A stretch of DNA of 64,000 bases from an uncultured Algibacter sp. GTDB taxonomy: Bacteria; Bacteroidota; Bacteroidia; Flavobacteriales; Flavobacteriaceae. Where the stretch lies: contig NZ_CANKXG010000004.1 in assembly GCF_947487575.1 (NCBI RefSeq), forward strand, positions 124,001 to 188,000, given 5' to 3'. This document shows, one piece after another, positions 34,646 to 42,547 of the stretch. The notes beneath the pieces were generated by a model. The model saw only the letters and a list, made by a program, of their open reading frames with translations. It was not told the origin of the DNA and searched no databases. Each line of letters opens with the position of its first letter. The first letter of the stretch is position 1. The translations under genes were made by a program, and so were the position numbers.

Positions 34646-35653
34646 TTATCCACCAATAGTAATCATACTTCTATTATTGTTATGTAATTTAGGCTCTTGT
34701 AGTTTTTTTAAAGTATCCATACCACCTCGTACTTTTAATTTAGCCAAAACTGCTTTTTGAATCACAGGTTCAATAGATTTCCCCGCTCTAAGTGTTGTTA
34801 ATAAATCTGATTCTCCAGAAGAAAATAAACAGTTTTTTAATTGTCCATTAGCTGTTAAACGTAATCTGTTACAAGAATCGCAAAACGGATTGGTAACAGA
34901 ACTAATAATAGCAAAACTACCTTTGTAGTTTTTAATTTTATAGTTTTTAGAGGTGTCATTAGGAGCATCTTGTAAGCGCTCTATTTTATCTTCCGCGAAA
35001 GCGTTATTAACATAGGTCATTACTTCGGCATACGATATCATTTTACTCATATCCCATTTATTACCATCAAAAGGCATAAATTCTATAAAGCGAATAACTA
35101 CAGGTAAATCTTTAGTGAATTTAATAAAATCGATAATTTCATTATCATTAAAACCTTTTATTAAAACCACATTTACTTTTACAGTAAAGCCTTCTTTTAC
35201 CAATAATAAAATATTATTATAAACCTTTTTAAAGTCGTGTCTGCGAGTAATATGTTTAAACTTACTTTCGTCTAAAGAGTCTAGACTTACGTTAATTTTA
35301 TTGACATTATATTTCTTTAAAATATCAATAAATTTATCAATTATAACAGCGTTTGATGTTATTGACAGCTCCACAGGAAGTGACGCTAACTTTTCTAATA
35401 TAACAGGAATATCTTTTCTAACTAAAGGTTCGCCTCCTGTTAATCGTATTTTTGTAACACCATTATCTACAAATGTTTTAGCGATTTTATAAATTTCTTC
35501 ATAAGTCATTAAATGACTTTTAGGGGATAGAGGTACACCATTTGCAGGCATGCAATAGGTACAACGTAAATTACAACGCTCGGTTAAAGAGATGCGTAAA
35601 TAGGTATGGTCTCTACCGTGTGTATCTTGTAATATGTTTTTGTTTTCACTCAT
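34646..35653 (-). CDS. moaA: GTP 3',8-cyclase MoaA
   Basis: Radical-SAM enzyme converting GTP to 3',8-cyclo-GTP, the first step of molybdopterin synthesis. The N-terminal SAM cluster motif is CNLRCTYC. The C-terminal [4Fe-4S] motif is FCDSCNRLRLTANG with a third Cys in LKNCLFS. The protein ends in the conserved Gly-Gly tail (MITIGG). 335 aa, normal length. It is the last gene of the cofactor operon on this strand, serving the molybdoenzymes at 1179 and 42548. Confidence 0.97.
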   Translation of the reverse strand: MSENKNILQDTHGRDHTYLRISLTERCNLRCTYCMPANGVPLSPKSHLMTYEEIYKIAKTFVDNGVTKIRLTGGEPLVRKDIPVILEKLASLPVELSITSNAVIIDKFIDILKKYNVNKINVSLDSLDESKFKHITRRHDFKKVYNNILLLVKEGFTVKVNVVLIKGFNDNEIIDFIKFTKDLPVVIRFIEFMPFDGNKWDMSKMISYAEVMTYVNNAFAEDKIERLQDAPNDTSKNYKIKNYKGSFAIISSVTNPFCDSCNRLRLTANGQLKNCLFSSGESDLLTTLRAGKSIEPVIQKAVLAKLKVRGGMDTLKKLQEPKLHNNNRSMITIGG

Positions 35654-35655
35654 TT

Positions 35656-35718
35656 CTTTGTTTTGTTTAATTGTTGAATCGTTGAACTGTGAAATCGGTT
35701 AAACGACTTAACAATTCC
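35656..35718. repeat. TTGTTTAATTG-type palindromic repeat
   Basis: The sequence between moaA and moaCB contains GTTTAATTGTTGAATCGTTG and TCGGTTAAACGACTTAACAA, which are mutually complementary. Related copies are at 37040-37076, 38601-38664, 47340-47418 and 58637-58680. Confidence 0.75.
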
Positions 35719-35731
35719 ACGAATAAACATT

Positions 35732-36643
35732 TTAGTCATGTCTTGCACCTTTTAGTATTCTAAAAACATGTAATACGGCTGGAAAAATAGCTTCCATAGA
35801 TTCTTTTGCGCCATTTGTAGAGCCTGGTAATGCCAGAACTAAAGTGTCTCCAATAGTACCTGCAATACTTCTAGATAACATGGAGAACGGCATACGTTCT
35901 TGACCATAACTTCTAATCGCTTCTTCAATTCCTGGAATTCTTCTTTCTAATAAAGGGAGAAGTGCTTCTGGCGTCACATCACGTCCAGAAAGCCCTGTTC
36001 CTCCAGTATATATAACCATATCTATACCTTGTTTTTGGTATGATTTTGCTTTTTGTTGAATAGCATCAACTTCATCTGGAATAATAACATATTCTGATAT
36101 TTTAACATCACACTCTTCAAGCTTGTTAATAATAGCTTTTCCTGCCTTATCTTCTTTATGACCAGCTGAAATCGTATCTGAGCAAACCACAACGGCTGCT
36201 CTTAAATCTTTTCTAAATTTATCTGTAAAATCGGATTTCCCTCCCTTTTTATTCAACAGTTTTATAGCATGAATTTCTATGCCTTTATCAATGGGTTTAA
36301 GCATGTCGTACATGTTTAGTGCCACCACACTTGCTCCATGCATGGCTTCAACTTCTACACCTGTTTTGTAAATGGTTTTTACAGTAAATAAAATGGTGAT
36401 TTCTAATCCGTTGGTTACGTATTCAATACCTGTAAACTCAATTGGTAAAGGATGGCAATCAGGAAGAATATCTGGAGTGCGTTTTACACCTAATAAACCA
36501 GCGGCTTTACTCATAGCAAATACGTTTCCTTTTGGTACCGTATCGTTTTCTATGGCTTGTATTGTTTCTATTTTACTAACCTTTACAACAGCTTGTGCTA
36601 TTGCGGTTCTTAGTGTTGTACTTTTATGTGTTATGTCGACCAT
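35732..36643 (-). CDS. moaCB: Bifunctional MoaC-MoaB/Mog fusion
   Basis: The N-terminal half (1 to about 155) is MoaC, cyclic pyranopterin monophosphate synthase: CHPLPIEF, KTGVEVEAMHGASV and the catalytic DMLKPIDKG region. The C-terminal half (160-303) is MoaB/Mog-like, adenylating molybdopterin: YTGGTGLSGRDVTPEAL and LALPGSTNGAKE. Both active-site regions look intact. Such fusions are known in Bacteroidetes. It lies between moaA and a four-helix-bundle gene. Confidence 0.95.
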   Translation of the reverse strand: MVDITHKSTTLRTAIAQAVVKVSKIETIQAIENDTVPKGNVFAMSKAAGLLGVKRTPDILPDCHPLPIEFTGIEYVTNGLEITILFTVKTIYKTGVEVEAMHGASVVALNMYDMLKPIDKGIEIHAIKLLNKKGGKSDFTDKFRKDLRAAVVVCSDTISAGHKEDKAGKAIINKLEECDVKISEYVIIPDEVDAIQQKAKSYQKQGIDMVIYTGGTGLSGRDVTPEALLPLLERRIPGIEEAIRSYGQERMPFSMLSRSIAGTIGDTLVLALPGSTNGAKESMEAIFPAVLHVFRILKGARHD

Positions 36644-36667
36644 AATGGTGAGGATTCGTTGAGTTGT

Positions 36668-37033
36668 TTATTTTTTTAATTGTGATTTGCGTAATGCATT
36701 TAACTTATTGGAAATTTTTTCAATTTCCGTTCTAAGTGTTTGATAATTATTTTCGTTTATAAAGTTTAATTCTTTGGCTATAATAAGTTGATTAAGAACT
36801 TCCATTAACGAACTAAAAGCCATAGTTGAAAAGTGTGCTTTGTCTTTATTTGTATTTCGAGAAGTACCTTCTGCTAAATTTGAAGCTACTGATATTGAAG
36901 CATGTCTCAATTGATTTGTTAATCCAAATTTTTCTTGACTAGGAAATTCTTTAGTTATTAAATAAATAAGTTTGACTAATTCTTTTGAATCTAACCAAAC
37001 ATTCAATTTTTCAAATGAAAATGTATACGCCAT
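36668..37033 (-). CDS. Four-helix-bundle protein (S23/IVP type)
   Basis: 121 aa, all helical, with the family motifs FEKLNVWLDSKELV and NQLRHASISVASNLAEGTSR. This family is known from intervening sequences of 23S rRNA but also occurs as lone genes of unknown function in flavobacteria. It interrupts a cofactor operon with no evident metabolic link. TAAACA-type repeats lie on both sides (36656-36690 and 37040-37076). A passenger inserted with its repeats is likely. Confidence 0.85.
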   Translation of the reverse strand: MAYTFSFEKLNVWLDSKELVKLIYLITKEFPSQEKFGLTNQLRHASISVASNLAEGTSRNTNKDKAHFSTMAFSSLMEVLNQLIIAKELNFINENNYQTLRTEIEKISNKLNALRKSQLKK

Positions 37034-37039
37034 TTTTTA

Positions 37040-37076
37040 CGATTAAACAGTTAAACTAATTAACAGGTAAACAAAA
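37040..37076. repeat. TTAAAC-type repeat flanking the four-helix gene
   Basis: CGATTAAACAGTTAAACTAA, then TTAACAGGTAAAC, sits between the four-helix gene and moaE. It matches the family at 35656 and 38601. Confidence 0.65.
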
Positions 37077-37081
37077 AATAC

Positions 37082-37525
37082 TTATGTGTTTTTCTTCCAT
37101 TGATGCGATTCATCTTCAAAAATCTCTTTTCCAAAAACAGGAACATCAGCTTTTATGGCTTCAACAATAAATTCTAAAGCTTCAAAAACCACTTTTCGTC
37201 TTGGTGACGATACAAATACGAATAAGCATATTTCACCTGCTTTTACGGTGCCTAAACTATGGTAAATGTGCATGCATGTGAGTTCAAATTTTTCGAAAGC
37301 CGATTCTCTAATGTCATGGGATTTCTGGTTTGCCATATCTTCATAAGCCGTATATTCAATAGCTGAAACTGTTTTACCGTCGATTTCATCAGCTCTTACT
37401 TGTCCTAAAAAAATATTATGAGCACCAATACTCGTTTTGGTTTGGTGTTTATAAATTGAATTGCCAATAAAATCGGATGTTATAGCGCCTTCTTTAAATA
37501 CACTTTTAGGTTTTTTATCTTTCAT
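37082..37525 (-). CDS. moaE: Molybdopterin synthase large subunit MoaE
   Basis: Catalytic subunit that inserts sulfur from the MoaD thiocarboxylate into cyclic pyranopterin monophosphate. Recognised by GQVRADEIDG, the SLGTVKAGE region, RRKVVFEA and the active-site Lys in VPVFGKEIF followed by WKKN. 147 aa, usual length. Its start overlaps the end of the moeB gene by 11 bp, which implies coupling. Confidence 0.95.
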   Translation of the reverse strand: MKDKKPKSVFKEGAITSDFIGNSIYKHQTKTSIGAHNIFLGQVRADEIDGKTVSAIEYTAYEDMANQKSHDIRESAFEKFELTCMHIYHSLGTVKAGEICLFVFVSSPRRKVVFEALEFIVEAIKADVPVFGKEIFEDESHQWKKNT

Positions 37526-38600
37526 TTTGATGATTTTTTATTTTATTTTTTATTTCTGATGCTCCTTCTATTATGCTAAAGCTGTTTTCTATGTTTAATT
37601 CTTGTAGTAATGATACAGCGCGTTTACAGCGTGTTCCAGATTGGCAAAACAGCGCTTTCTTTTTGGGTTTATCTATTTTGTTTAAACTGTTTTCTAGTTC
37701 GCTTAAAGGAATATATGTAATATTTAAATCTTCAATTTTTGGTTGTTCGTGTGTTTCTCTAACATCGATAAACTGAATGTTTTCTTCTGATAAAAAGGCA
37801 TCTATCGAAATAGGAACTACTTCAATTTCACAATTAAAATCAATTTTGGTTTTATGGAAATTAGCTTTGTTTTTTAAAACATTAGCAATGGTCTTTTCAT
37901 TTCTACTAATTTTTAATATTGAATTTTGAAGTGTTAGTGCGTTATAGCAAAACAGTTTTCCCGAAAGGGTAGTGCCAAGTTCTAATACTATTTTTAAAAC
38001 TTCGTTGGCTTGCATGGTTCCAATAATACCCGGTAGTACACCTAAAACACCAATTTCTGAGCAATTTGGAACACTTCCTTTTGCTGGTGCTTCAGGAAAC
38101 AAACAGCGGTAACTTGGACCTTTTTTGTAATTGAAAACAGAAACTTGACCTTCAAATTTATAAATAGCACCAAAAACTAAAGGTTTGTTCGTAATTATAC
38201 AAGCATCATTGACTAAGTATCGCGTTTCAAAATTATCGGTTCCATCAACAATAATATCATATTTATTAAATAAATTGATAGCGTTTTGATGCGTTAATTT
38301 TTCCGCGTAAGCGATAATTGAAATATCACTATTTAAATCTTCTAATCGTTGTTTTGCCGCTTCAGCTTTATTTTTTCCTAACGTTGAGGTTCCAAATAAA
38401 ATTTGACGTTGTAGGTTAGAAATATCTACAGTGTCAAAATCAATAATACCAAGTGTGCCAATACCCGCCGCAGCTAGATATTGTAATATGGGGCAGCCTA
38501 ATCCACCTGCTCCAATAACTAAAGCTTTGGCACTAGAAATTTTATCTTGGCCTGCTTGCCCGATTTCCGATAAGATTATATGTCTGTTATATCTACTCAT
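37515..38600 (-). CDS. moeB: MoeB/ThiF-type adenylyltransferase with rhodanese domain
   Basis: Activates the C-terminal Gly of MoaD. N-terminal E1-like domain: VIGAGGLGCPILQYLAAAG (ATP/nucleotide fold), DFDTVDISNLQRQ, zinc-type cysteines and the adenylation region. C-terminal rhodanese domain (about 265-361) with catalytic Cys in FCQSGTRCKRA, which could supply the sulfur. 361 aa. Close neighbour of moaD and moaE. Confidence 0.94.
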   Translation of the reverse strand: MSRYNRHIILSEIGQAGQDKISSAKALVIGAGGLGCPILQYLAAAGIGTLGIIDFDTVDISNLQRQILFGTSTLGKNKAEAAKQRLEDLNSDISIIAYAEKLTHQNAINLFNKYDIIVDGTDNFETRYLVNDACIITNKPLVFGAIYKFEGQVSVFNYKKGPSYRCLFPEAPAKGSVPNCSEIGVLGVLPGIIGTMQANEVLKIVLELGTTLSGKLFCYNALTLQNSILKISRNEKTIANVLKNKANFHKTKIDFNCEIEVVPISIDAFLSEENIQFIDVRETHEQPKIEDLNITYIPLSELENSLNKIDKPKKKALFCQSGTRCKRAVSLLQELNIENSFSIIEGASEIKNKIKNHQNER

Positions 38601-38664
38601 TAATTGTTGAATTGTTTATTTGTTGAATTGTTTAAACGGATAAACACATCAACGATTAAACAGA
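38601..38664. repeat. TTGTTTAATTG-type palindromic repeat
   Basis: TTGTTGAATTGTTTAAACGG and AAACACATCAACGATTAAAC between moeB and moaD form an imperfect palindrome. Confidence 0.75.
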
Positions 38665-38666
38665 AA

Positions 38667-38900
38667 TTATCCACCAGCAAAAGGTGGTAATAAAGCAATT
38701 TCTTGTCCTGTTATTTCTGTTTCGTTAGAAACTAATTCTTGATTTTGAGCAATTTGAAAATCTTTGTTTATTAGTTTGCTGTATTTTTTATTAAGCACTT
38801 CTATTAAATCGGAAACTAAACTTCCAGAAAACTCTAAAGACTCTTCTTCTAGTTTTGTAACTTCTGCTATTTGCCCAAAATATTTAATGGTTATTTGCAT
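38667..38900 (-). CDS. moaD: Molybdopterin synthase small subunit MoaD
   Basis: A beta-grasp ubiquitin-like sulfur carrier of 77 aa ending in the Gly-Gly tail (LLPPFAGG). That tail is adenylated by MoeB and converted to a thiocarboxylate for MoaE. It overlaps mobA by 17 bp, a coupled arrangement. Confidence 0.95.
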   Translation of the reverse strand: MQITIKYFGQIAEVTKLEEESLEFSGSLVSDLIEVLNKKYSKLINKDFQIAQNQELVSNETEITGQEIALLPPFAGG

Positions 38901-39468
38901 CTTTAATGGCTTTATATTCGTTTTGAGTATTCACGTTTGTTGTAGAAAACTCTAGTTCTTTTTCTAATATTATATTTTTCGATTTACAACTGTTAATAGC
39001 CACTCGCAAACGTCTTTCATCATTTTTTAAAAAGGTGTTAAACGTATTTAATACATTGCTTTTGTACAATGCAATTAAAGGCATGCTTTTTCCGTTGCTT
39101 TCAGCTTGGATAATTTGAGATGTATTATCTATATTATCAATTAACTTTTGAAGTATTTCGGTTTTAATTAAAGGGATATCGCAACTTAATATTAAGTTAT
39201 ACTCGGTTGATGATGCTTCTAATCCAGAGCATATTCCAGAAACAGGACCAGCATCTTTTGTAATATCGTTGATACGTTTTAATCCAAAAGAGTCATATTT
39301 AGAATCATCAGAAACAATCAAAATTTCAGAAACTAAAGGTTGTAAAGCCTCAATGCTATATTGTACAAAGGGTTTGTTATTTAATATTAAAAACCCTTTA
39401 TCAGAACCCATTCTAGAGCTTTTTCCCCCAGCTAAAATAATGCCCGTTATGTTCGTTTTGTTTATCAT
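38884..39468 (-). CDS. mobA: Molybdenum cofactor guanylyltransferase MobA
   Basis: Joins GMP to molybdopterin to make the MGD cofactor needed by both nitrate reductases in this window. N-terminal nucleotide-binding motif GIILAGGKSSRMGSDKGFL and metal-binding SCDIPLI. 194 aa, usual length for MobA. It starts one base after the TauE/SafE stop. Confidence 0.95.
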   Translation of the reverse strand: MINKTNITGIILAGGKSSRMGSDKGFLILNNKPFVQYSIEALQPLVSEILIVSDDSKYDSFGLKRINDITKDAGPVSGICSGLEASSTEYNLILSCDIPLIKTEILQKLIDNIDNTSQIIQAESNGKSMPLIALYKSNVLNTFNTFLKNDERRLRVAINSCKSKNIILEKELEFSTTNVNTQNEYKAIKDANNH

Positions 39469-39469
39469 T

Positions 39470-40210
39470 TTATGTAAACATAAGTTTAGCGCAAGCTATG
39501 ATTAATACAAAGGCTAAAATATACCGTAAACGTTGATTGTTGATTTTTTTGCTGCCATAATAGCCACCTAATATCCCGCCAATAAGTGCAATAGCAACTA
39601 ATAAAAATGATTCTTTTTCTATGGTAACACCAACGCTAAATTGTCCTATTAATGCCGAAACCGAATTAACCCAAATAAATAGCGCGGAAACAGCAGCAGC
39701 TTCCTTCATTTTTCCCCAATGGAATAATAAAATTAGAGGTGTTAATATAATACCGCCTCCAATTCCGATTAATCCAGAGAAGAATCCGATAACAGCACCA
39801 ACTATAAGTCCTTGCCAAAGTTTTATGCCTTTAATAGTATCATTTTCTTTTCCAAAAACATTCATCATTTTTAAGATGGCAAATATTAATAAGACCGCTA
39901 ATATTTTTTTATATAAAGACGCATCAATATCAAATCGACCACCTAACAAAGAAAAAGGAATGGATGATATGGCAAATGCTAAAAATAGTTTTTTATTAAA
40001 ATGCCCTGCTTTGTAGTAATAGTAAAACGAAATACCAGCCACAAAAATGTTAAGGAGTAGGGCGGTAGGTTTCATGCTTTCTGGAGCAAATGAAAATAAT
40101 GCCATAAGTGCTAAGTAGCCACTAGCTCCGCCGTGTCCCACACTAGAGTATAAAAACGATACTATTGGGAGTATGAGTAAAAAGATGTATATGTTTTCAG
40201 TTTGTAACAT
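39470..40210 (-). CDS. TauE/SafE-family membrane exporter
   Basis: 246 aa with about eight hydrophobic helices and the family motif VGHGGASGYLALMAL. A second Gly-rich repeat (SGLIGIGGGIILTPL) lies in the middle. The family moves sulfite or organosulfur anions. Its position in a molybdenum cofactor operon, one base before mobA, is common in Bacteroidetes and hints at an anion role linked to molybdenum/sulfur handling. Substrate not predictable. Confidence 0.88.
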   Translation of the reverse strand: MLQTENIYIFLLILPIVSFLYSSVGHGGASGYLALMALFSFAPESMKPTALLLNIFVAGISFYYYYKAGHFNKKLFLAFAISSIPFSLLGGRFDIDASLYKKILAVLLIFAILKMMNVFGKENDTIKGIKLWQGLIVGAVIGFFSGLIGIGGGIILTPLILLFHWGKMKEAAAVSALFIWVNSVSALIGQFSVGVTIEKESFLLVAIALIGGILGGYYGSKKINNQRLRYILAFVLIIACAKLMFT

Positions 40211-40262
40211 AAAGTGTCTAAAGTGTCTAAAGTGTAAAGTATTTAAAGTTAAATGTGCTCAA
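40211..40262. repeat. AAAGTGTCT tandem repeat
   Basis: Three to four copies of an AAAGTGTCT-type unit (TAAAGTGTCTAAAGTGTCTA and on) lie just beyond the pseudogene's 3' end. Complementary ACTTTAGGCA units lie at its 5' end (40624-40660), so the pseudogene sits between inverted repeats. Confidence 0.7.
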
Positions 40263-40267
40263 CATAT

Positions 40268-40624
40268 TTAAAGTTTGTTTGCTATAGATGTAAAAAGTGC
40301 CAAAAGTTCTTTTGCTTCTTTCGTAATAGAACTTAATTTGTCTTTTTCAATCCAATTCATGTCATTTATTATTTCTAACCAATATTATGTTTCACTTGCT
40401 TCACTTTCTGATATTTTAATTTTATTTTTAAAATCTCTTTTACTCCGAGACCTGTTTACTTCACGATAGTTAGCACCTACGCTTGTGCCTGACTTTGTAA
40501 TTTGGTTTTTAATAACTCTGGCTTCAATTGTATTAGGAAGAATTGCCGATAATTTGATAATTGATATTCCAAATTGACGTGTTCTATATTCTAGTTTTTT
40601 AGCAAATTCTTTATTATCCATCAC
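40268..40624 (-). pseudogene. Four-helix-bundle gene broken by an in-frame stop
   Basis: Starting at 40624 the frame runs for 79 codons to TAA at 40387-40385. It then continues in the same frame as YWLEIINDMNWIEKDK up to a normal stop at 40270-40268. The family consensus at this point is ETQYWLE, so a single CAA to TAA change explains the break. No frameshift. The full product would be about 118 aa, the usual length. Probably inactive unless the stop is read through. Confidence 0.82.
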
Positions 40625-40659
40625 TTTTTAACTTTAGGCATTTTAAATATTTTAGGCAC

Positions 40660-40998
40660 TTATAAACTTTTAATCTTCTCCAACTGCTCATCCAAAAACT
40701 TCCAACAATTTTTATTGATTTCATCAAAGGCTTCAATCAAAGATTTTCCGTATTCTGTAAGTTCAGCGCCACCACCACCTTTACCACCAATAATATTTAT
40801 GGTTACAGGTTTTTTAGCAGATTTGTTTACAGAGTCTAATAATTGCCAAGCTTTTTTATAGGATATTTTCAAAGATTTTGCTGCTTTTGATAATGAGCCT
40901 GTATCATCAATAGCTTTCAATAAATGCACTCTGCCTTCGCCTAAAAGCACATTGTTATCAGATTCAATCCAGATTCTACTTTTTATTTTATAACCCAT
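40660..40998 (-). CDS. ModE-like winged-helix DNA-binding protein
   Basis: 112 aa equivalent to the N-terminal half of ModE, with helix-turn-helix SLSKAAKSLKISYKKAWQLL and the Gly-rich loop GGKGGGGAELTEYG. It lacks the molybdate-binding Mop domains, so molybdate sensing, if any, would need a partner. Located between moeA and the broken four-helix gene; it probably regulates cofactor or molybdate genes. Confidence 0.9.
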   Translation of the reverse strand: MGYKIKSRIWIESDNNVLLGEGRVHLLKAIDDTGSLSKAAKSLKISYKKAWQLLDSVNKSAKKPVTINIIGGKGGGGAELTEYGKSLIEAFDEINKNCWKFLDEQLEKIKSL

Positions 40999-41007
40999 AA
41001 TATTTAT

Positions 41008-42186
41008 TTACGCAGGTAATTGTATCACTTCAATACTGTCGCCTTTTTCTATTTTAGTAACGTTTTCAGGAGCAAACACCAAAGCATTTGATAACGCAAA
41101 TGTTTGCAACATGGAGGAATTCTGTCCGTCTAAAATTTCAACTTGTCCGTCTTCATAAATACCTTTTAAAAACTGCGGTCGGTCGCCTTTCTTTTCAAAA
41201 TTAGAAATAGATTTTGCCATAACCCGAGGTAATTCTAAATTTTCTCTGTTCATTAACTGCTGCAAAACGATATACACATACACGTAAAAGCACGATAGGG
41301 CAGCAGCAGGATTTCCTGGTAATGCAAAAATTTGAGTAGTATCCTTTTTTCCATAGAATAAAGGCTTTCCAGGTTTTTGTTTTACCTTATAAAATAGTTC
41401 TGAAACTTGTAATTCTCTTAATGCTTTTCCAACAAAATCGTAATCGCCAACCGATATGCCGCCTGTAATCATAACTAAATCATTATCATTTATGGCTGTA
41501 TTAAGTGTTTCAACAGTTTTATTATAATCATCTTCAACTTTATAAAGTGTTACATCGTAATATCTTAAATTGTATAAAGCGCTCAGTAACATTTTAGAAT
41601 TGCTTTCGTAAATTTTACCATATGGTAAATCTTGTCCAGGTTCAATTAACTCGTTACCTGTAGTTACAATGGCAATATTTGGTTTTTTAAAAACAGAAAC
41701 TTCGGTAATCCCCAATGAAATTAAATACCCAATAGCAGCAGGAGTTAGTTTCGTCCCTTTTTTTAGAGCTATTTCTCCAGTTTTTACTTGTTCGCCTAAT
41801 GGGCGTATATTTAGTTCTAGTTTAATTTGATGAGATATAGTAATAGTATTTTCATTTACAGTAACTTTTTCTTGCATCATAACGGCATTTGCAGAATCTG
41901 GTACAGGAGCTCCTGTAAAAATGCGAATAGCTTCACCCTTTTTTAAAATAGGTTGATGACCATCACCAGCTTTTACTTCTCCTTTTAATTTATACGATAA
42001 ATTATCATGTATATTTAAAGCATATCCATCCATAGCAGATTGCCTAAATGGTGGCATATTTATAGGAGATAGTATGTCTTTAAATAAGATATAACCTCCA
42101 GCTTTTTCAACTTTTTTTGTTGTTTTTTTTAATAAAGGTTTTCCGTTGTTTTTTAGTATTGAAATAGCTTCGGAAATTGTAATCAT
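41008..42186 (-). CDS. moeA: Molybdopterin molybdenumtransferase MoeA
   Basis: Inserts molybdenum into adenylated molybdopterin. Motifs include MPPFRQSAMDGYA, the substrate-binding IFTGAPVPDSANAVMMQEK, and the MoaB-like fold region TGGISVGDYD and ALPGNPAAALSCF. 392 aa, usual length. First gene of the minus-strand cofactor operon, with a strong consensus promoter at 42210-42239. Confidence 0.96.
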   Translation of the reverse strand: MITISEAISILKNNGKPLLKKTTKKVEKAGGYILFKDILSPINMPPFRQSAMDGYALNIHDNLSYKLKGEVKAGDGHQPILKKGEAIRIFTGAPVPDSANAVMMQEKVTVNENTITISHQIKLELNIRPLGEQVKTGEIALKKGTKLTPAAIGYLISLGITEVSVFKKPNIAIVTTGNELIEPGQDLPYGKIYESNSKMLLSALYNLRYYDVTLYKVEDDYNKTVETLNTAINDNDLVMITGGISVGDYDFVGKALRELQVSELFYKVKQKPGKPLFYGKKDTTQIFALPGNPAAALSCFYVYVYIVLQQLMNRENLELPRVMAKSISNFEKKGDRPQFLKGIYEDGQVEILDGQNSSMLQTFALSNALVFAPENVTKIEKGDSIEVIQLPA

Positions 42187-42209
42187 AGTAAATTATCGTT
42201 ATGTATTTG

Positions 42210-42254
42210 CAAATATAGCGATAATGCTTTTTATTACAACATGACAAATGTCAT
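42210..42254. promoter_or_regulatory. Divergent moeA/napD control region with Crp/Fnr-type palindrome
   Basis: The moeA promoter on the minus strand is TTG (42239-42237), 19 bp, TATATTTG (42217-42210), a perfect consensus. The palindrome ATGACAAATGTCAT (42241-42254) directly abuts its -33 element. Rightward, GACTTTTA at 42277-42284 lies 29.5 bp after the palindrome centre, the same geometry as at nrfH and the porin gene. One site could therefore serve both operons. Confidence 0.75.
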
Positions 42255-42303
42255 ATAATTACATGCTAAAAAACAGGACTTTTATATCCGAAATAAAAAA
42301 AAT

Positions 42304-42540
42304 ATGCCAATAAAAAGTTATTTAGCACATCCAAAAACAGGAGAAAAACAAACACTTATTAATGCGTTAAGTCTTTTAAATGGATGTGAAGTAATACCCG
42401 CTACAAATCAAGATGTGGTTGTGGTAGTAACAGAAACATCAGACGACGCTTCTGATGTCATTCTCAAAGACAAGATAGAACATATAGATAGCCTAAAACT
42501 ACTAGCATTAGTTTCTGGCTTTAATACTCCACAAAACTAG
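42304..42540 (+). CDS. napD: NapD-like maturation protein
   Basis: 78 residues with the small ferredoxin-like fold of NapD: PIKSYLAHPKTGEKQTL, GCEVIPATNQDVVVVVTE, DSLKLLALVSGF. NapD binds the NapA signal peptide before export. It lies 7 bp upstream of napA, which supports the call despite modest similarity. Confidence 0.8.
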   Translation: MPIKSYLAHPKTGEKQTLINALSLLNGCEVIPATNQDVVVVVTETSDDASDVILKDKIEHIDSLKLLALVSGFNTPQN

Positions 42541-42547
42541 CACACGT

